A stretch of DNA of 64,000 nt from Paenibacillus sp. JCM 18996 (GCA_001313085.1 BBFE01000006.1:58668-122667), one strand, 5' to 3'. Shown: positions 52,263 through 62,521, numbered from the stretch's first letter. Numbers and translations are program-made. The notes: generated from the letters alone by a model not told the origin.

Positions 52263-52488
52263 TTGGACGTCCTCGTGTTCACTGCCGGAGTGGGCGAGAA
52301 TTCCGTGGTGCTGAGGCAGAGGGTATGCGGGAACCTGACCTTTTTTTCGGAGTGGAGATAGATGAGGAAGAAAACAAAAAAAGCGCGGCGGGGAACGCAG
52401 AATTTCCGCTCCAAGCTCCAAAGTCGAAGTGCTGGTCGTACCGACGAATGAGGAATACATGGTCGCACGCGACACCTACGCATCATAA
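52263..52488 (+). pseudogene. acetate kinase C-terminal remnant
   Basis: DVLVFTAGVGENSVVLRQRV, CGNLTFFGVEIDEEENKK and VEVLVVPTNEEYMVARDTY are the last 75 or so residues of acetate kinase (AckA), ending in a normal stop. The other four fifths of the gene are absent. The T and A runs near 52343 and 52376 also break the frame. It begins within 20 bp of the hbd remnant, so a deletion or recombination has joined two unrelated genes. Confidence 0.8.
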
Positions 52489-52552
52489 CACAAGCAAGCT
52501 AAATAATGGTACAATAGGGAGGCATGCAGGACCATCCAATAGGAGGAACGAA

Positions 52553-53848
52553 ATGAGCACCAAAAGTATGATTGTCGAAGTCAAGCATCACTCGGGCAAA
52601 GCTGTCACCATCGGCTGCTGGCTTAACAATAAACGCTCAAGCGGCAAAATCCAGTTTTTTGCAGCTGCGCGACGGCTCCGGTTACATCCAGGCGGTTGTG
52701 GTGAAGAGCGAAGTAAGTGAGGACATCTGGAACGCGGCGAAGTCGCTGACACAGGAAAGCTCGCTGTATGTGACGGGAACGGTGAGGGAAGAGCCGAGAA
52801 GCCAAAGCGGCTATGAGCTGACGGTGACCGGTATCGAGATCATTCAGCTTGCGCAGGACTACCCTATTACACCGAAGGAGCACGGGGTAGACTATCTGAT
52901 GGACCATAGGCATCTGTGGATTCGTTCGCCGCGTCAACGCGCCATTCTGGTGATCCGTGCGGAAATTATCCGAGCCGTCCAACAGTTTTTTGATCAGAGG
53001 GGATTCCACCTGGTGGATCCGCCGATTCTCACGCCTTCATCCTGTGAGGGAACGACGAATTTGTTCCATACCAAATATTTTGACGAGGACGCTTATTTGA
53101 CGCAGTCGGGCCAGCTGTACATGGAAGCGGCGGCGATGGCGCTGGGCAGGGTTTATTCCTTCGGTCCCACTTTCCGCGCGGAGAAGTCCAAGACGAGAAG
53201 GCATCTGATCGAGTTCTGGATGATCGAGCCGGAAATGGCGTTCGTAGACCACGAGGAAAGCCTGAAGGTGCAGGAAGCTTTTATCAGTCATATCGTTCAA
53301 TCGGTGTTGGAGAGCTGTCCGAAAGAACTGGAGACGCTGGAAAGAGACGTAACCAAGCTGGAGCGGATCACCGGCGAATTCCCCCGGATTACATATGACG
53401 ATGCGGTAAAATTTTTGCAGGAGAGCGGTTTTGAGTTCCAATGGGGAGAAGATTTCGGGGCGCCGCATGAAACGGCGATTGCCGAGAAATTCGACAAGCC
53501 GGTGTTCATTACCCACTATCCTACGGAGATTAAAGCCTTTTACATGAAGCCTGACCCTAACCGGCCTGAAGTGGTGCTTTGCGCCGATCTCATCGCTCCG
53601 GAAGGATATGGAGAGATCATCGGGGCAGCCAGCGCATCGACGATCCAGAGCTGCTGGAGCAGCGCTTTAACGAGCATGAGCTGTCCAAAGAAGCGTACCA
53701 ATGGTACCTTGACCTGCGGAAGTACGGTACGGTGCCGCACTCAGGCTTCGGGCTTGGATTGGAGCGGACGGTGGCCTGGATATGCGGGCTCGACCATGTC
53801 AGAGAAACGATTCCGTTTCCGCGCCTGTTATACCGTTTGTATCCGTAA
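52553..53848 (+). CDS. asnS: asparaginyl-tRNA synthetase
   Basis: Class II synthetase of about 431 residues: OB-fold anticodon domain ([20 protein letters not shown]), motif 2 ([20 protein letters not shown]) and motif 3 ([13 protein letters not shown]). Lacking aspartate-specific insertions, and next to dnaD, it fits AsnS. AGGAGG precedes the ATG. Breaks: T6 near 52656 ([15 protein letters not shown]) and a G loss near 53625 ([15 protein letters not shown]). Note that the six-T run near 52986 (QQFFDQRGF) is correct as written. Confidence 0.93.
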
Positions 53849-53872
53849 AGGAGTTTTAGAGAGGATGTCTGT

Positions 53873-54536
53873 ATGAGAATAAAGGAATGGAGCGGGAAAC
53901 AGGTGGATCCTTTGCTGCTGGCCGCGCTGAAAGAGGGAACCGTTTCGGTTCCCCATTTTCTTCTTAGATACTATAAAAAAAATTTGAAACTCTCCGATGT
54001 CGAGGCTATGCTGCTGGTTCACTTGACTACTTTTATCGAGAAAGAGAAGAAGGATTTCCCTACGCCTGAAGAGATCCAATCCAGAATGTCTTCTTCGGCA
54101 GACGCCGTCATTTCCATGCTGCAGAAGCTGCTGAAGGAAGGCTTGATCGGTATTGACCAGGAAATCGATTCGGTGTCGGGGGTCCAATATGAAAGGTACA
54201 ATCTGGACGGGCTGTATGAGAAGCTGGGGACTTTGTGGTTGGAGGACAAGCAGACGGACCCGGAGATGCAGCCTGCCAAAGGCGGCAAGGACATTTACAC
54301 CATATTTGAAAAAAGAGTTCGCCCGTCCGCTCACGCCAATGGAGCTCGAGACTATCACCGGCTGGCTGGATCAGGACCGTTATAAAGATGAACTCATCCT
54401 GGCGGCATTGAAAGAGGCTGTGTTCGCGGGCAAAGTCCACTTCCGGTATATCGACCGGATTCTGCTGGAATGGAGCCGCAACCGGGTGTTTTCGGTGGAA
54501 CAGGCAAAGGAATATGCTCAGCGTTTCCGGAAATAA
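53873..54536 (+). CDS. dnaD: DNA replication initiation protein DnaD
   Basis: Primosome protein that helps load the helicase. N-terminal winged helix ([20 protein letters not shown]) and C-terminal DnaB2-like domain ([39 protein letters not shown]). About 222 residues. The A8 run near 53974 reads YYKKNLKL in frame, whereas the family has a single Lys, so three bases are likely extra. A6 near 54310 breaks the frame ([11 protein letters not shown]). It follows asnS, the usual pair. Confidence 0.92.
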
Positions 54537-54581
54537 AGGCGGTTTGCCGAGCAGCCGTATGGGAAATATTACAATGGAGTA

Positions 54582-54610
54582 TTGACACTCCGATTTCGAG
54601 AGAATATAAT
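54582..54610 (+). promoter_or_regulatory. leu operon promoter
   Basis: TTGACA at 54582-54587, exactly 17 bases, TATAAT at 54605-54610: a consensus sigma-A promoter feeding the tandem T-boxes and leuA. Confidence 0.88.
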
Positions 54611-54616
54611 AATCAA

Positions 54617-54967
54617 CAAACCAGAATATACTAACGCGAAGAACAGGAGCAGTAAGGCTCGGATTCGGACTCAGAGAGCTGCGGGAAGGTGCGACGCAGC
54701 GGAAGAACGGCCTGAACTCGCCTGGGAGCGGAATGATGGAACTGCGGATGAACTCCGCCCGGTACATCGTTACGGTTAACCTCCGTGATCGGGTGCCGCG
54801 AAGACGTTGTCCGGACACGGCTTCGCAGGCTTGAGCTGGGTGTAGCGCAAACAGATCAACTGCTGTTTGGCTGGCCAAGAAGAGTGGTACCGCGATGAGT
54901 GCTGCAGCTGTGGGAAACGGCTGTTACTAAGCCTGTCGTCTCTTTATAGAGATGACAGGCTTTTTTT
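54617..54967 (+). ncRNA. leucine T-box leader 1
   Basis: T-box RNA that senses uncharged tRNA-Leu. Stem I carries the AGTAA element near 54650, AGAGAGCTG and GGTGCGA loops, and the specifier loop GAACTC with codon CTC at 54717-54719. The T-box AGAGTGGTACCGCG is at 54881-54894 with the UGGU bulge. The terminator AGCCTGTCGTCTCT...AGAGATGACAGGCT ends at 54967 with seven T. It is one of two complete T-boxes in series. Confidence 0.9.
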
Positions 54968-55044
54968 GGTCCTCGCTGAATTGCGGATCACATGAACATG
55001 TTTAGGATGAAGCTGAGAAGACCGATATCTTTGCAAACTATATT

Positions 55045-55350
55045 GAAATGCAACGAACAAGAGCAGTAAGGCAATGACCCGGATTCAGAGAGCTGCGGAA
55101 TGGTGCGACGCAGCCGAAGGTCGGCCCGAACTCGCTTGGGAGCAGGGCAGTGGAACGGTTTCCGGCAAGGAAGTCTTCTACACTGCAAACGGCTAACCTC
55201 TGTTAACGGGTGCATTCGGCTGTTATGCGCGGACGCCGGATGGTGAAGCGGGCTCTTTCCCGGCATAACAGCTGTGGAACGGCCAACAGGAGTGGTACCG
55301 CGGCAAGCAGGCTTGTCGTCTCTAGTGTAGGAGACGCCGGCCTTTTTTTT
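55045..55350 (+). ncRNA. leucine T-box leader 2
   Basis: A second complete T-box 80 bases after the first terminator. AGTAA near 55074, AGAGAGCTG, GGTGCGA, specifier GAACTC with codon CTC at 55131-55133, T-box AGGAGTGGTACCGCGG at 55288-55303, and a terminator (GTCGTCTC...GAGACGCC) with eight T ending at 55350. Both copies read the same leucine codon, so leuA transcription must pass two switches of the same specificity. Confidence 0.9.
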
Positions 55351-55396
55351 GTTGTATAGGAAACTATGCGGAAGCAAGTTCTGTGGATAAGGGGGC

Positions 55397-55448
55397 TCCC
55401 CCAAAATAATCGGAATATGCTTCGAAGGTTATCTTCACTTTTGGGGGA
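55397..55448 (+). repeat. perfect inverted repeat before leuA
   Basis: TCCCCCAAAA (55397-55406) and TTTTGGGGGA (55439-55448) pair over ten bases around a 32-base loop. A GGGGG at 55391-55395 can also compete for the CCCCC. It lies in the leuA leader, 43 bp before the start. Confidence 0.6.
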
Positions 55449-55490
55449 TTTGTTCTTCGAAAAAAATGGATTACAAAGGAGACGGCATAA

Positions 55491-57023
55491 ATGAGGACAA
55501 TTAAAATTTTCGATACAACCTTAAGAGACGGCGAGCAGGCTCCCGGGGCAACATTGATGGCGGATCAGAAAATTGCAGTAGCGGAACAGCTCGTCAAACT
55601 CGGGGTCGATGTGATTGAATCGGGGTTTCCGGTTTCAAGCCGGGATGAGTTCGAAGCGGTGCAGAGGATTTCCCGAAGATTTCAGGAGGTAGAAATATCC
55701 GGATTTGCCCGAGCGGTGAAAGGGGATATTGACGCTGCGGTAAAAGCGACCCAAGACGCGGCGAAGCGCAGGCTTCATCTGTTTATCTCCTCTTCGGATA
55801 TACACCTGAACCATCAGCTTCGCAGGAGCAGACCAGAGGTGCTGGACATAGCCAGACAGATGGTCGCTTACGCCAAATCATTCACGGATGAGATTGAATT
55901 CAGCGCTATGGACGCTTCGCGATCCGGCCTCGATATATCATTGAAATGGTGGAAGCGGTGATTAGTGAAGGAGCCACGATTATTAATCTGCCGGATACCG
56001 TCGGTTACGCTCTGCCCGAGGAGTACGGAAACCTGTTCCGCAGAGTCAGAAATGAAGCGCGGGGTGCAAAGGCGGTACAATTCAGCGCCCACTGCCACAA
56101 TGATCTTGGCTTGGCGGTAGCCAATTCGTTGGCTGCTATCCAGGCAGGCGCGGATCAAGTAGAAGTTACTGTGAACGGTGTGGGTGAGCGGACAGGGAAC
56201 TGCGCGTTGGAGGAGCTGGTAATGGCTATAAAAAACCCGCTCAGAGGTGCTCGGCGTTAAAACGGACATTGATCCGACACATATTTACGAGACTTCCAGA
56301 ATGGTCAGCAAAACGATGCGTTTTCCGATCGCCTATAACAAGCCGATCATCGGACGCAATGCGTTCCAGCATGAATCCGGCATCCACCAGGACGGCTTGC
56401 TGAAGAACCGCCAGACTTACGAGATTATGGAGCCTGAGAGTCTGGGCATTTCACGCAGCATGATTATTCTGGGAAAACATTCGGGCCGCCATGCCATTAA
56501 GCATCGGGTGGAAATGTTCGGCATCGAGTTGGAGGAGCAGCAGTTGGAACAGGTGTACACCGACTTCAAACAGACGGCGGACAAACAAAAAAAATCGTCA
56601 CTGACGACCAGCTGCTGAGCATCGTAGGCGAGATCAGGCCGGAGGTGGTGGGGGCTTACACGCTGACCGATCTGCAGGTGGTTGCAGGAAGCCAAAAAAG
56701 TGAAGATCGCCTCCGTTACGCTGAAGGACAACCGGGAAGACAAAGAATCGACTTACACGGGAGTCGGCCGTGGACCATTGGAAGCCGTGATTCATTGTCT
56801 GCAGCAGGCCATTCCGCTCGGCATCGAATTTGAGGATTTGGAGCTGCACTCGCTCACTTCTGGTGAATCCGCCTTCGGCGAAGCCGCTGTCAGCATTGGA
56901 CTGGAAAATCAGACGTATCGGGGCACATCAATGCATCAGGATATACTGCTCGCTGCCGCCCAGGCTTATGTGTCAGCGTGCAATCAGGCGGTGCAGGTGA
57001 CGGAAAAGAACGCCGTGCAATAA
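55491..57023 (+). CDS. leuA: 2-isopropylmalate synthase
   Basis: First committed step of leucine synthesis. [17 protein letters not shown] holds the DREM-TIM start; [20 protein letters not shown] and [12 protein letters not shown] complete the catalytic part. A C-terminal LeuA dimer domain ([20 protein letters not shown] to [12 protein letters not shown]) gives leucine feedback. About 510 residues. Breaks near 55944 ([12 protein letters not shown]), 56231, A8 near 56586 ([15 protein letters not shown]) and A6 near 56693. AAAGGAGA precedes the ATG. leuB, leuC and leuD do not follow. Confidence 0.93.
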
Positions 57024-57061
57024 AGAAGAGCAGTCGCTGCCGGCCCTCCCCCTTCAGCTCC

Positions 57062-57299
57062 TCAAGCTCCGGTTTTTTTCAGCCGGTACCGGTGAGGGCT
57101 AACCCCTAGCTTTTTTCTTAAACGCCTGGCAGAAGTAGGAGGGGATTCGTCAGTCCAACGCCGGCGGCGATCTCCGGAATCGGCCGCCTTCATGCATGTA
57201 GCATAATTCGATGCCCTTATGGGCATGAAAGGTTTCATTATAATGGCGGCGGGTTGTGTTTCGTTAATTGTAGAGATAGGCATTGTCGCTCTGCAGCAT
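57062..57299 (-). pseudogene. AraC-family regulator remnant with internal deletion
   Basis: On the minus strand an N-terminal sensor piece (NETFHAHKGIELCYMHEGGRF) runs straight into the last helix-turn-helix of an AraC regulator (TNPSYFCQAFKKKLGVSPHR, YRLKKTGA). About 200 residues in between are gone, and there is an in-frame stop after MLQSDNAYLYN. It is divergent from the dioxygenase at 57542, which it may once have controlled. The stretch 57300-57541 holds no other gene. Confidence 0.72.
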
Positions 57300-57541
57300 G
57301 AATCGGCACCTCAAATTCTTTTGCAGGGCTAGTAATCTCTCCATTATCCCTAAAAGCTCTTATTATATATAGCGATTGTTATAGAGCAATGATAAGATCA
57401 TTACAGCAACATTTTTGGGCAGGGCACCCACCCTTTTTTTTCTCAGCTCGCCCGTATACTTTGCTTATCAGCAGATGCCGGTTTTCACAAAGTGGAGGAG
57501 CAAATTTGGAATGATACCTAGTCAAAGGGGAGTTGAAATGA

Positions 57542-58422
57542 ATGAAGCTGAGCAAAGAGCAGGTAGACCGATTCCGCAGGGAAGGCTTTCTGATTGTAAA
57601 AGATGTGTTTTCCGGCAAGGATCTAACCCGGTTATTGAGCCATCGACGCCTATATTGATGAAAGGGCAAGGAAGCTGCAGGCCGAGGGCAAAATCACCGA
57701 GCTGCATGAGAACGAGCCGTTCGAGAAGCGGTACGCTCATCTGTATGCCCAGTCCAAGGAAATCGGCAGCAGCCTGGATATTATGCAGTGGCGCTCGAAG
57801 GCATTGTTCGATTTTCTTCATAACGAGTCCCTTTTGGATGTGGCGGAAAGCTGCTGGGAGGGGAACTGACGTGCAACCCGATCCAGCACCTTCGTGCCAA
57901 AGTGCCCGGTCGGGCAGCGGTTGGTGCCGTCGATACATTTCAGAATGTGCTTGGCACCAGGATGCCGGAGTTACGCTGGAGGAAGCGGACGATTCCGAAA
58001 TCATTACATTCTGGCTCCCCCTTGTAGACGCGATGGCCGAAACAGGCTGCATGGAGATCATGCCTGGCGTCTTCAGGTGGGGTCTGCTTGAGCATCAGGC
58101 GGAGGGAGGCACCACGATCGTTCCGGAGAAGCTGCCGGAAGTCGAACCCGTGCTGGCGGAATGCCCTAAGGGAGGCTTGGTGATTATGAACAAGTACACG
58201 CCTCACAAGGGAACGCCGAATGTCTCTGATATCGTCCGCTGGAGCATAGACCTTCGATACCAAAGGACGGGGGAACCCACCGGACGTCCTTTTCATCCCG
58301 AGTTTCCTGTGAGAAGCGCCGCCCATCCCGAAACGGTAACCCGGGACCATGCCGAGTGGAGCAGGCGTTGGGAAGAAGCGCTGGAGGCAGGGCGTGGTAA
58401 GCGGATGCACCGGGTGAAGTAA
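57542..58422 (+). CDS. phytanoyl-CoA dioxygenase-family protein
   Basis: Fe(II)/2-oxoglutarate oxygenase of about 294 residues. MKLSKEQVDRFRREGFLIVK is the typical start. Iron ligands are His and Asp in WHQDAGVT and the distal His in YTPHKGTPN; the 2-oxoglutarate Arg is in RWSIDLRYQ. Breaks: near 57640 (RLLSAIDAYIDERARKLQAE), near 57857 (SLLGGELTCNPIQHL) and near 57945 (FQNVPWHQDAG). AGGGGAG precedes the ATG. The substrate is unknown; the adjacent AraC fragment suggests a catabolic or niche-specific role. Confidence 0.82.
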
Positions 58423-58539
58423 CGCAACATCCTGCTTAAGAGAAGTGGCGGTAATACAACCACTGACTATGAGAAAAAAATTGCTCCCGCAGAATGGACA
58501 TGAACTTGATTTAACCGATATTATTGGTAATAAAATGCA

Positions 58540-58704
58540 TTTTTTTCAGTGTATGGAGGGTTTAGCAATAATTACAAGTTCCCGTTTATCAGTCATGGTG
58601 GTGCTCATTTGATTTTCGAGTTAGCGGCTATAGGCATCATATTAAGTGTCTACAGACGCAAAGATATGATAGCAAAACGGCAAACTGATATTGAAGGCGC
58701 ATGA
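58540..58704 (+). pseudogene. FtsW/RodA/SpoVE C-terminal remnant
   Basis: FSNNYKFPFISHGGAHLIFE followed by LAAIGIILSVYRRKDM is the last periplasmic loop and final helix of a SEDS-family protein (usual motif PFISYGGSS). Only about 45 residues remain, ending in a proper stop at 58704. The G+C content here is lower than in neighbouring genes, which suggests a separate origin or old decay. Confidence 0.6.
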
Positions 58705-58731
58705 TTCCATTGAAATTCGGGAAAGAAGTAA

Positions 58732-58765
58732 AACCCCGTCAATTTTATCACTGATGGGGTTTATT
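58732..58765 (+). terminator. terminator-like hairpin
   Basis: AACCCCGTCA/TGATGGGGTT with one G-T pair and a short T-rich tail. From here to 59025 I see no gene, only A/T-rich sequence and a CCCTC GCGG TGAGGG hairpin near 58982. Confidence 0.5.
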
Positions 58766-59025
58766 GCTGAACAAAGAACAGTCAATTCGTTCTCGGATAT
58801 AAGCAAAGCTGCGGTTAAGAATTTCCGGCGCCTTGTCCCTTGCATTTAGTACAACCTAAAAAAAGGCAATTCTGCATAATTTGCAATGGTTTGGTTTATA
58901 CCGCTCGGGTAGTGGCATTCTGTTGCAGCAAGTGCAATAACAACAGATCACGCTTGAAATAACGTTTCGTTGGCTGTTTATCCCTCGCGGTGAGGGCGAA
59001 GCCCGCCAGAGCTTGGGGCAAAGTG

Positions 59026-59667
59026 CTATTTCCCTTCCAGCAGCTTCAAGCGGTATAGATATTCGAACAGGAACTCGAACGCTTCCAGGTGCCTTTTCGC
59101 TTCAAAAGCGTTGGCTCCCCAGCATAAATGCCATGCTTGCGCAGCACAATTCCCGGCACTCTCGGCTCGACAGCATCCGCCACCAGCTCCGCAATACGCG
59201 GAATATCCGCATAATTGGGGAGAACGGGAATCTTGATCCGCGCATCTTCCTCCCAAATATTGAACGCTTTGATGATCTCTACGCCTTCTACAGGAATCGA
59301 CTTGCTATCCGGGTACAGCTCGGTCGCGAGATTATTAAACACAGTATGGACATGAAAAAATTGCCCCGCAGCCTGTCTTTTTTGTAAATTTCACAGTGGA
59401 TTAACGTTTCCGCGGAAGGCTTAAGGCGGGTAGCTCCGTAAGCTGCCCTTTCGCATCCACCAGCAGGAAATCTTCGGGGGTACTCACGGATTTGTCTTTT
59501 CCGCTGGCTGTGATGGCAAATGTAAAATTGTCTTCCGCAAATTCTCCCGCACGCACGGACAGGTTGCCGCTTGTCGCCGGAAACCAGCCTCGGGAGGCGA
59601 ACAAGGTCTTGGCTTCTTTTAATTCGGCGAAAGCTCTTTGCTTGTCTTCCACAGTAATCGGGTTCAT
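59026..59667 (-). CDS. mtnB: methylthioribulose-1-phosphate dehydratase
   Basis: Class II aldolase-like zinc enzyme of the methionine salvage pathway. GWFPATSGNLSVRAGE is the family start; zinc ligands lie in IFHVHTVFNNLATEL and the C-terminal [31 protein letters not shown]. About 215 residues. Breaks: near 59403 (SLPRKPSAETLIHCEIY), A/T run near 59357 (GAIFHVHTV) and near 59122 (IYAWGANAF). Overlaps mtnX by 4 bp. Last gene of mtnWXB. Confidence 0.9.
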
Positions 59668-60368
59668 GAGACTCGGGAAACCTCCAATTGCCTAATGACA
59701 TCGTGAAAATCCTGGAAAGAATGGTACGGCAGATTCAACTGCTCACATAGATCCACGAGGTGGGAACGGGCGAATACGAGATCAGCCAGCTTCGCTCCTT
59801 CAAAATCGGATATACTGTCGCCTATCAGAATCCGTTGATAGCGTTCCTTGGGAAAAGAACGGATAATGCTTGTCTTGCACATGCCGCAATCGGTTTGGCA
59901 ATGTTCATCGCACCGGTGGGGCCACAGAATTGTAATCTCCGTTCCGCTAAAATCGCTGCCGTTGCAGTAAATATGATCTTTGGGAATGTTGAAATCGGAC
60001 AGCAAAGGATAAATAAAGAAATCAATTCCTCCGCTGGTCACATAAAATTCTATCTTCTGCTCCCTGCAATAGGACAGCAGCTCCGGCAAGCCCTTGCGAA
60101 TGACGGCATTGGAAATGGCGTAGTGTATCACTTCGTCCTTCATCGAAGCCGGGAGCAGGGCGAACATGCGTCCGACGCCGTCCCGCAGCGTTCTGCGCTT
60201 GTCCACGATTTCTTTAACGATATCCTGCCAGCCTTCAGGGTTAAAATGCTTCATGATCGCGACAATATTGTCGCTCTCCGTGATGGTGCCGTCAAAATCG
60301 CAGAAAATGACGCGCTTCTTATCTTCGTGGGCGTTTACATCCGCCTGTGCAGAATCCCGCCGATTCAT
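59664..60368 (-). CDS. mtnX: 2-hydroxy-3-keto-5-methylthiopentenyl-1-phosphate phosphatase
   Basis: Intact, 234 residues. HAD-type phosphatase of methionine salvage: nucleophile motif [13 protein letters not shown], motif [10 protein letters not shown], and the acidic motif [17 protein letters not shown]. Cysteines in [13 protein letters not shown] are a family feature. It acts after MtnW and lacks long A/T runs, consistent with its undisturbed frame. Starts inside the mtnW stop. Confidence 0.93.
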   Translation of the reverse strand: MNRRDSAQADVNAHEDKKRVIFCDFDGTITESDNIVAIMKHFNPEGWQDIVKEIVDKRRTLRDGVGRMFALLPASMKDEVIHYAISNAVIRKGLPELLSYCREQKIEFYVTSGGIDFFIYPLLSDFNIPKDHIYCNGSDFSGTEITILWPHRCDEHCQTDCGMCKTSIIRSFPKERYQRILIGDSISDFEGAKLADLVFARSHLVDLCEQLNLPYHSFQDFHDVIRQLEVSRVS

Positions 60369-61579
60369 TCTTTAACCCCCCAAAGTTCTATGGCGCTCTT
60401 CAGCTCAGCGTGTTCGGCCGCCGCACCCTTCAATGATTGGCCGGCTAGTGTGGCTGCCATAGCCTGGCGGAAGGCTCGTCCCCCGGCAGCCGTACCCATA
60501 GGATGGCCGTGGATTCCTCCACCGGCGTTGACGATGACTTCGCTGCCGAAGTCTCTGAGGATCCAGGCACGAGGCCCGGATGGATACCTGCGGAAGGCAC
60601 CGGGAAACAGGTGCGGACGGGGAGGCTGCCAGTGAGCAGAGCTTCTTTTATAGCCATATTCTCTTCCCTTGGCATGACGACCGAGCCGTAAGGGGAAGGG
60701 AACAGTACGATATCCGCCCCTGCGAGTCGCATCAGCTTTCCAAGAAGCAAGGAAGCGGAGATTCCATAATAAGGCGATGGATAGAAAGCGCCGGCCATAG
60801 CCGGGTGGGCCATAATCGGAACTTTAATTTCAGGATTGCGGCTGAGCTCATGCAGCACGTCATAACCGTAAGAAAGCACATTAAACAGCAGCGCGTTCGC
60901 GCCTGCTTTAATGGCCTTCTGCGCGTTGTCCGCTAAACGGGATGTAGGGCCTGTCAGGTTCACCGCGTAGAGAAGCCTCTGCCTGTGGTTTGTTCCGCTC
61001 TTCGAGCCGCTTCCATACAGGCTTCCACCCGTTTCTCAAGAGACGTAAGAGGATTCTCGAACAAAATTTCATCGTCTTTGATCAGATCCACGCCGCCTAA
61101 AGCCTGTTGATAGAACTGCTCCTTGAGAGCGGGGAGGTCATGTCCGATGACCGATTTGAATATGCTCATGAGCAGCGGGCGGTCATGCACGCCGAGCAGC
61201 CGGCGGACCCTTCATTGCCAAATTTGGGACCGGGGAAAACGGAAAGGAAATTTTCGGAGAAGTCCAGGTCGATCAGCTTTATTCGGCCGTCCATGGACAG
61301 CTTGCCGAAAACTGTCACAAGAAGGGCGGGCAGGTCGCGGCTGAAATTGACATCAGGATAAGCGATCCGGATATCGGCATACCGTTCAGAGCTTTGGGAT
61401 TCATGGACTTCCACGGAAACGACTTTACCGAGATGCTTTTCCATTTCCGCCTTACTCGCTTCGGGCAGATCGGTCCAGCTCCCGACGGTAAGTCCGACGG
61501 CAATGCCCGACGCCTTCTTGTCGAAGTCCGCTTTTTTTTCATCAAAACAGCGGTAGGTTGCGGTACAGTAGGAGCTCAC
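60365..61579 (-). CDS. mtnW: 2,3-diketo-5-methylthiopentyl-1-phosphate enolase (RuBisCO-like)
   Basis: RuBisCO-like enolase of methionine salvage, about 405 residues. [40 protein letters not shown] (metal-binding), [17 protein letters not shown] and the C-terminal [19 protein letters not shown] are recognisable. Breaks: T/A run near 61531 ([13 protein letters not shown]), near 61195 and 60962, and near 60555. The GTG at 61579 has AGAGGTGG upstream. It starts the mtnW-mtnX-mtnB operon. Confidence 0.9.
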
Positions 61580-61626
61580 AAAAAAATTCCACCTCTTTAT
61601 GGTCAGTTCTTGAACAAGAATGCCGC

Positions 61627-62485
61627 TTAACGCAAAGAAGCCGCGCTGATGGCGTCACCCATTTCTTTAGACCTCTCGACTGCACGGAATACCGCTTGTG
61701 CAATTGCCTCTGTAAACCGGTAAGCATCCAGCTTTTCGATAGCGGCCTGGGTGGTTCCACCGGGAGAAGTCACCTTTTTTCCGCAGAACTGCAGGGTCCT
61801 CCATTGTATGCTTTACCATTTGCGCGGCGCCAAGGACGGTCTGAACGGTAAGTTCCAACGCGCTTTCAGGCGAAAGTCCGCCTTCGACTCCGGCTTTTAC
61901 CATCGCTTCTATAAAATAATATACATAAGCCGGACCGCTTCCCGATACGCCTGTCACCGTCTCCAGCATAGGCTCCTCCACCTCCGCGACGATACCGATC
62001 GCCTGGAATAATGTTCTCGCAAGCTCTTGTTGCTCCGAAGTCACACTGCCGGAATAAGAGACGCCTGTAGCGCCCAAACCGATGGTGGAAGAAGTGTTGG
62101 GCATGGTCCGCACGATCGGAATCCGTCTTTGAAGCAGCTCTTGCATGGTTGAAATGGACATTCCGGCAATGACGGAGACCAGCATTACATCATCCGGTAT
62201 CACTGTTCCGAGATATTGAAAAGCTGCTGCGGCGTCTTTCGGCTTCATGGCCATCACGATAATATCGGCGCTTTTGAGATAATCGACCTTGGTCGCCGGC
62301 TCGTTGGAGGCGTGGATTCCATAGCGGCTTTTCAAGGATTCCAACCGCTTCGTGTTCGAGTTGTTCAGTGCAAAGATCTGCTGCGGCTTCATGACGCCTT
62401 TCTCGATCAGTCCTCTAATGATGGCTTCCGCCATGGAGCCGGCGCCGTTGAATGCGATTTTCAGTTCAGATTGATCCCGTTTCAT
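61627..62485 (-). CDS. proC: pyrroline-5-carboxylate reductase
   Basis: Last step of proline synthesis. [17 protein letters not shown] is the dinucleotide site, [20 protein letters not shown] and [20 protein letters not shown] are the signature. About 286 residues, ending [14 protein letters not shown] run near 61778 ([18 protein letters not shown]) breaks the frame shortly before the end. It follows proA in the operon proB-proA-proC. Only about 50 bp separate its stop from the mtnW start. Confidence 0.92.
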
Positions 62486-62521
62486 AGTGAAAAAAAACTC
62501 CTTCGATGTTCGCTCGGTTTC

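Noticed and set aside
58642..58845. Minus-strand open frame of 67 codons over the SEDS remnant
   Set aside because: The plus strand encodes recognisable FtsW/RodA sequence; the minus frame has no start signal and no family features.
59760..60635. 291-codon open frame on the plus strand opposite mtnX
   Set aside because: Antisense to an intact mtnX; no supported start and no family resemblance.
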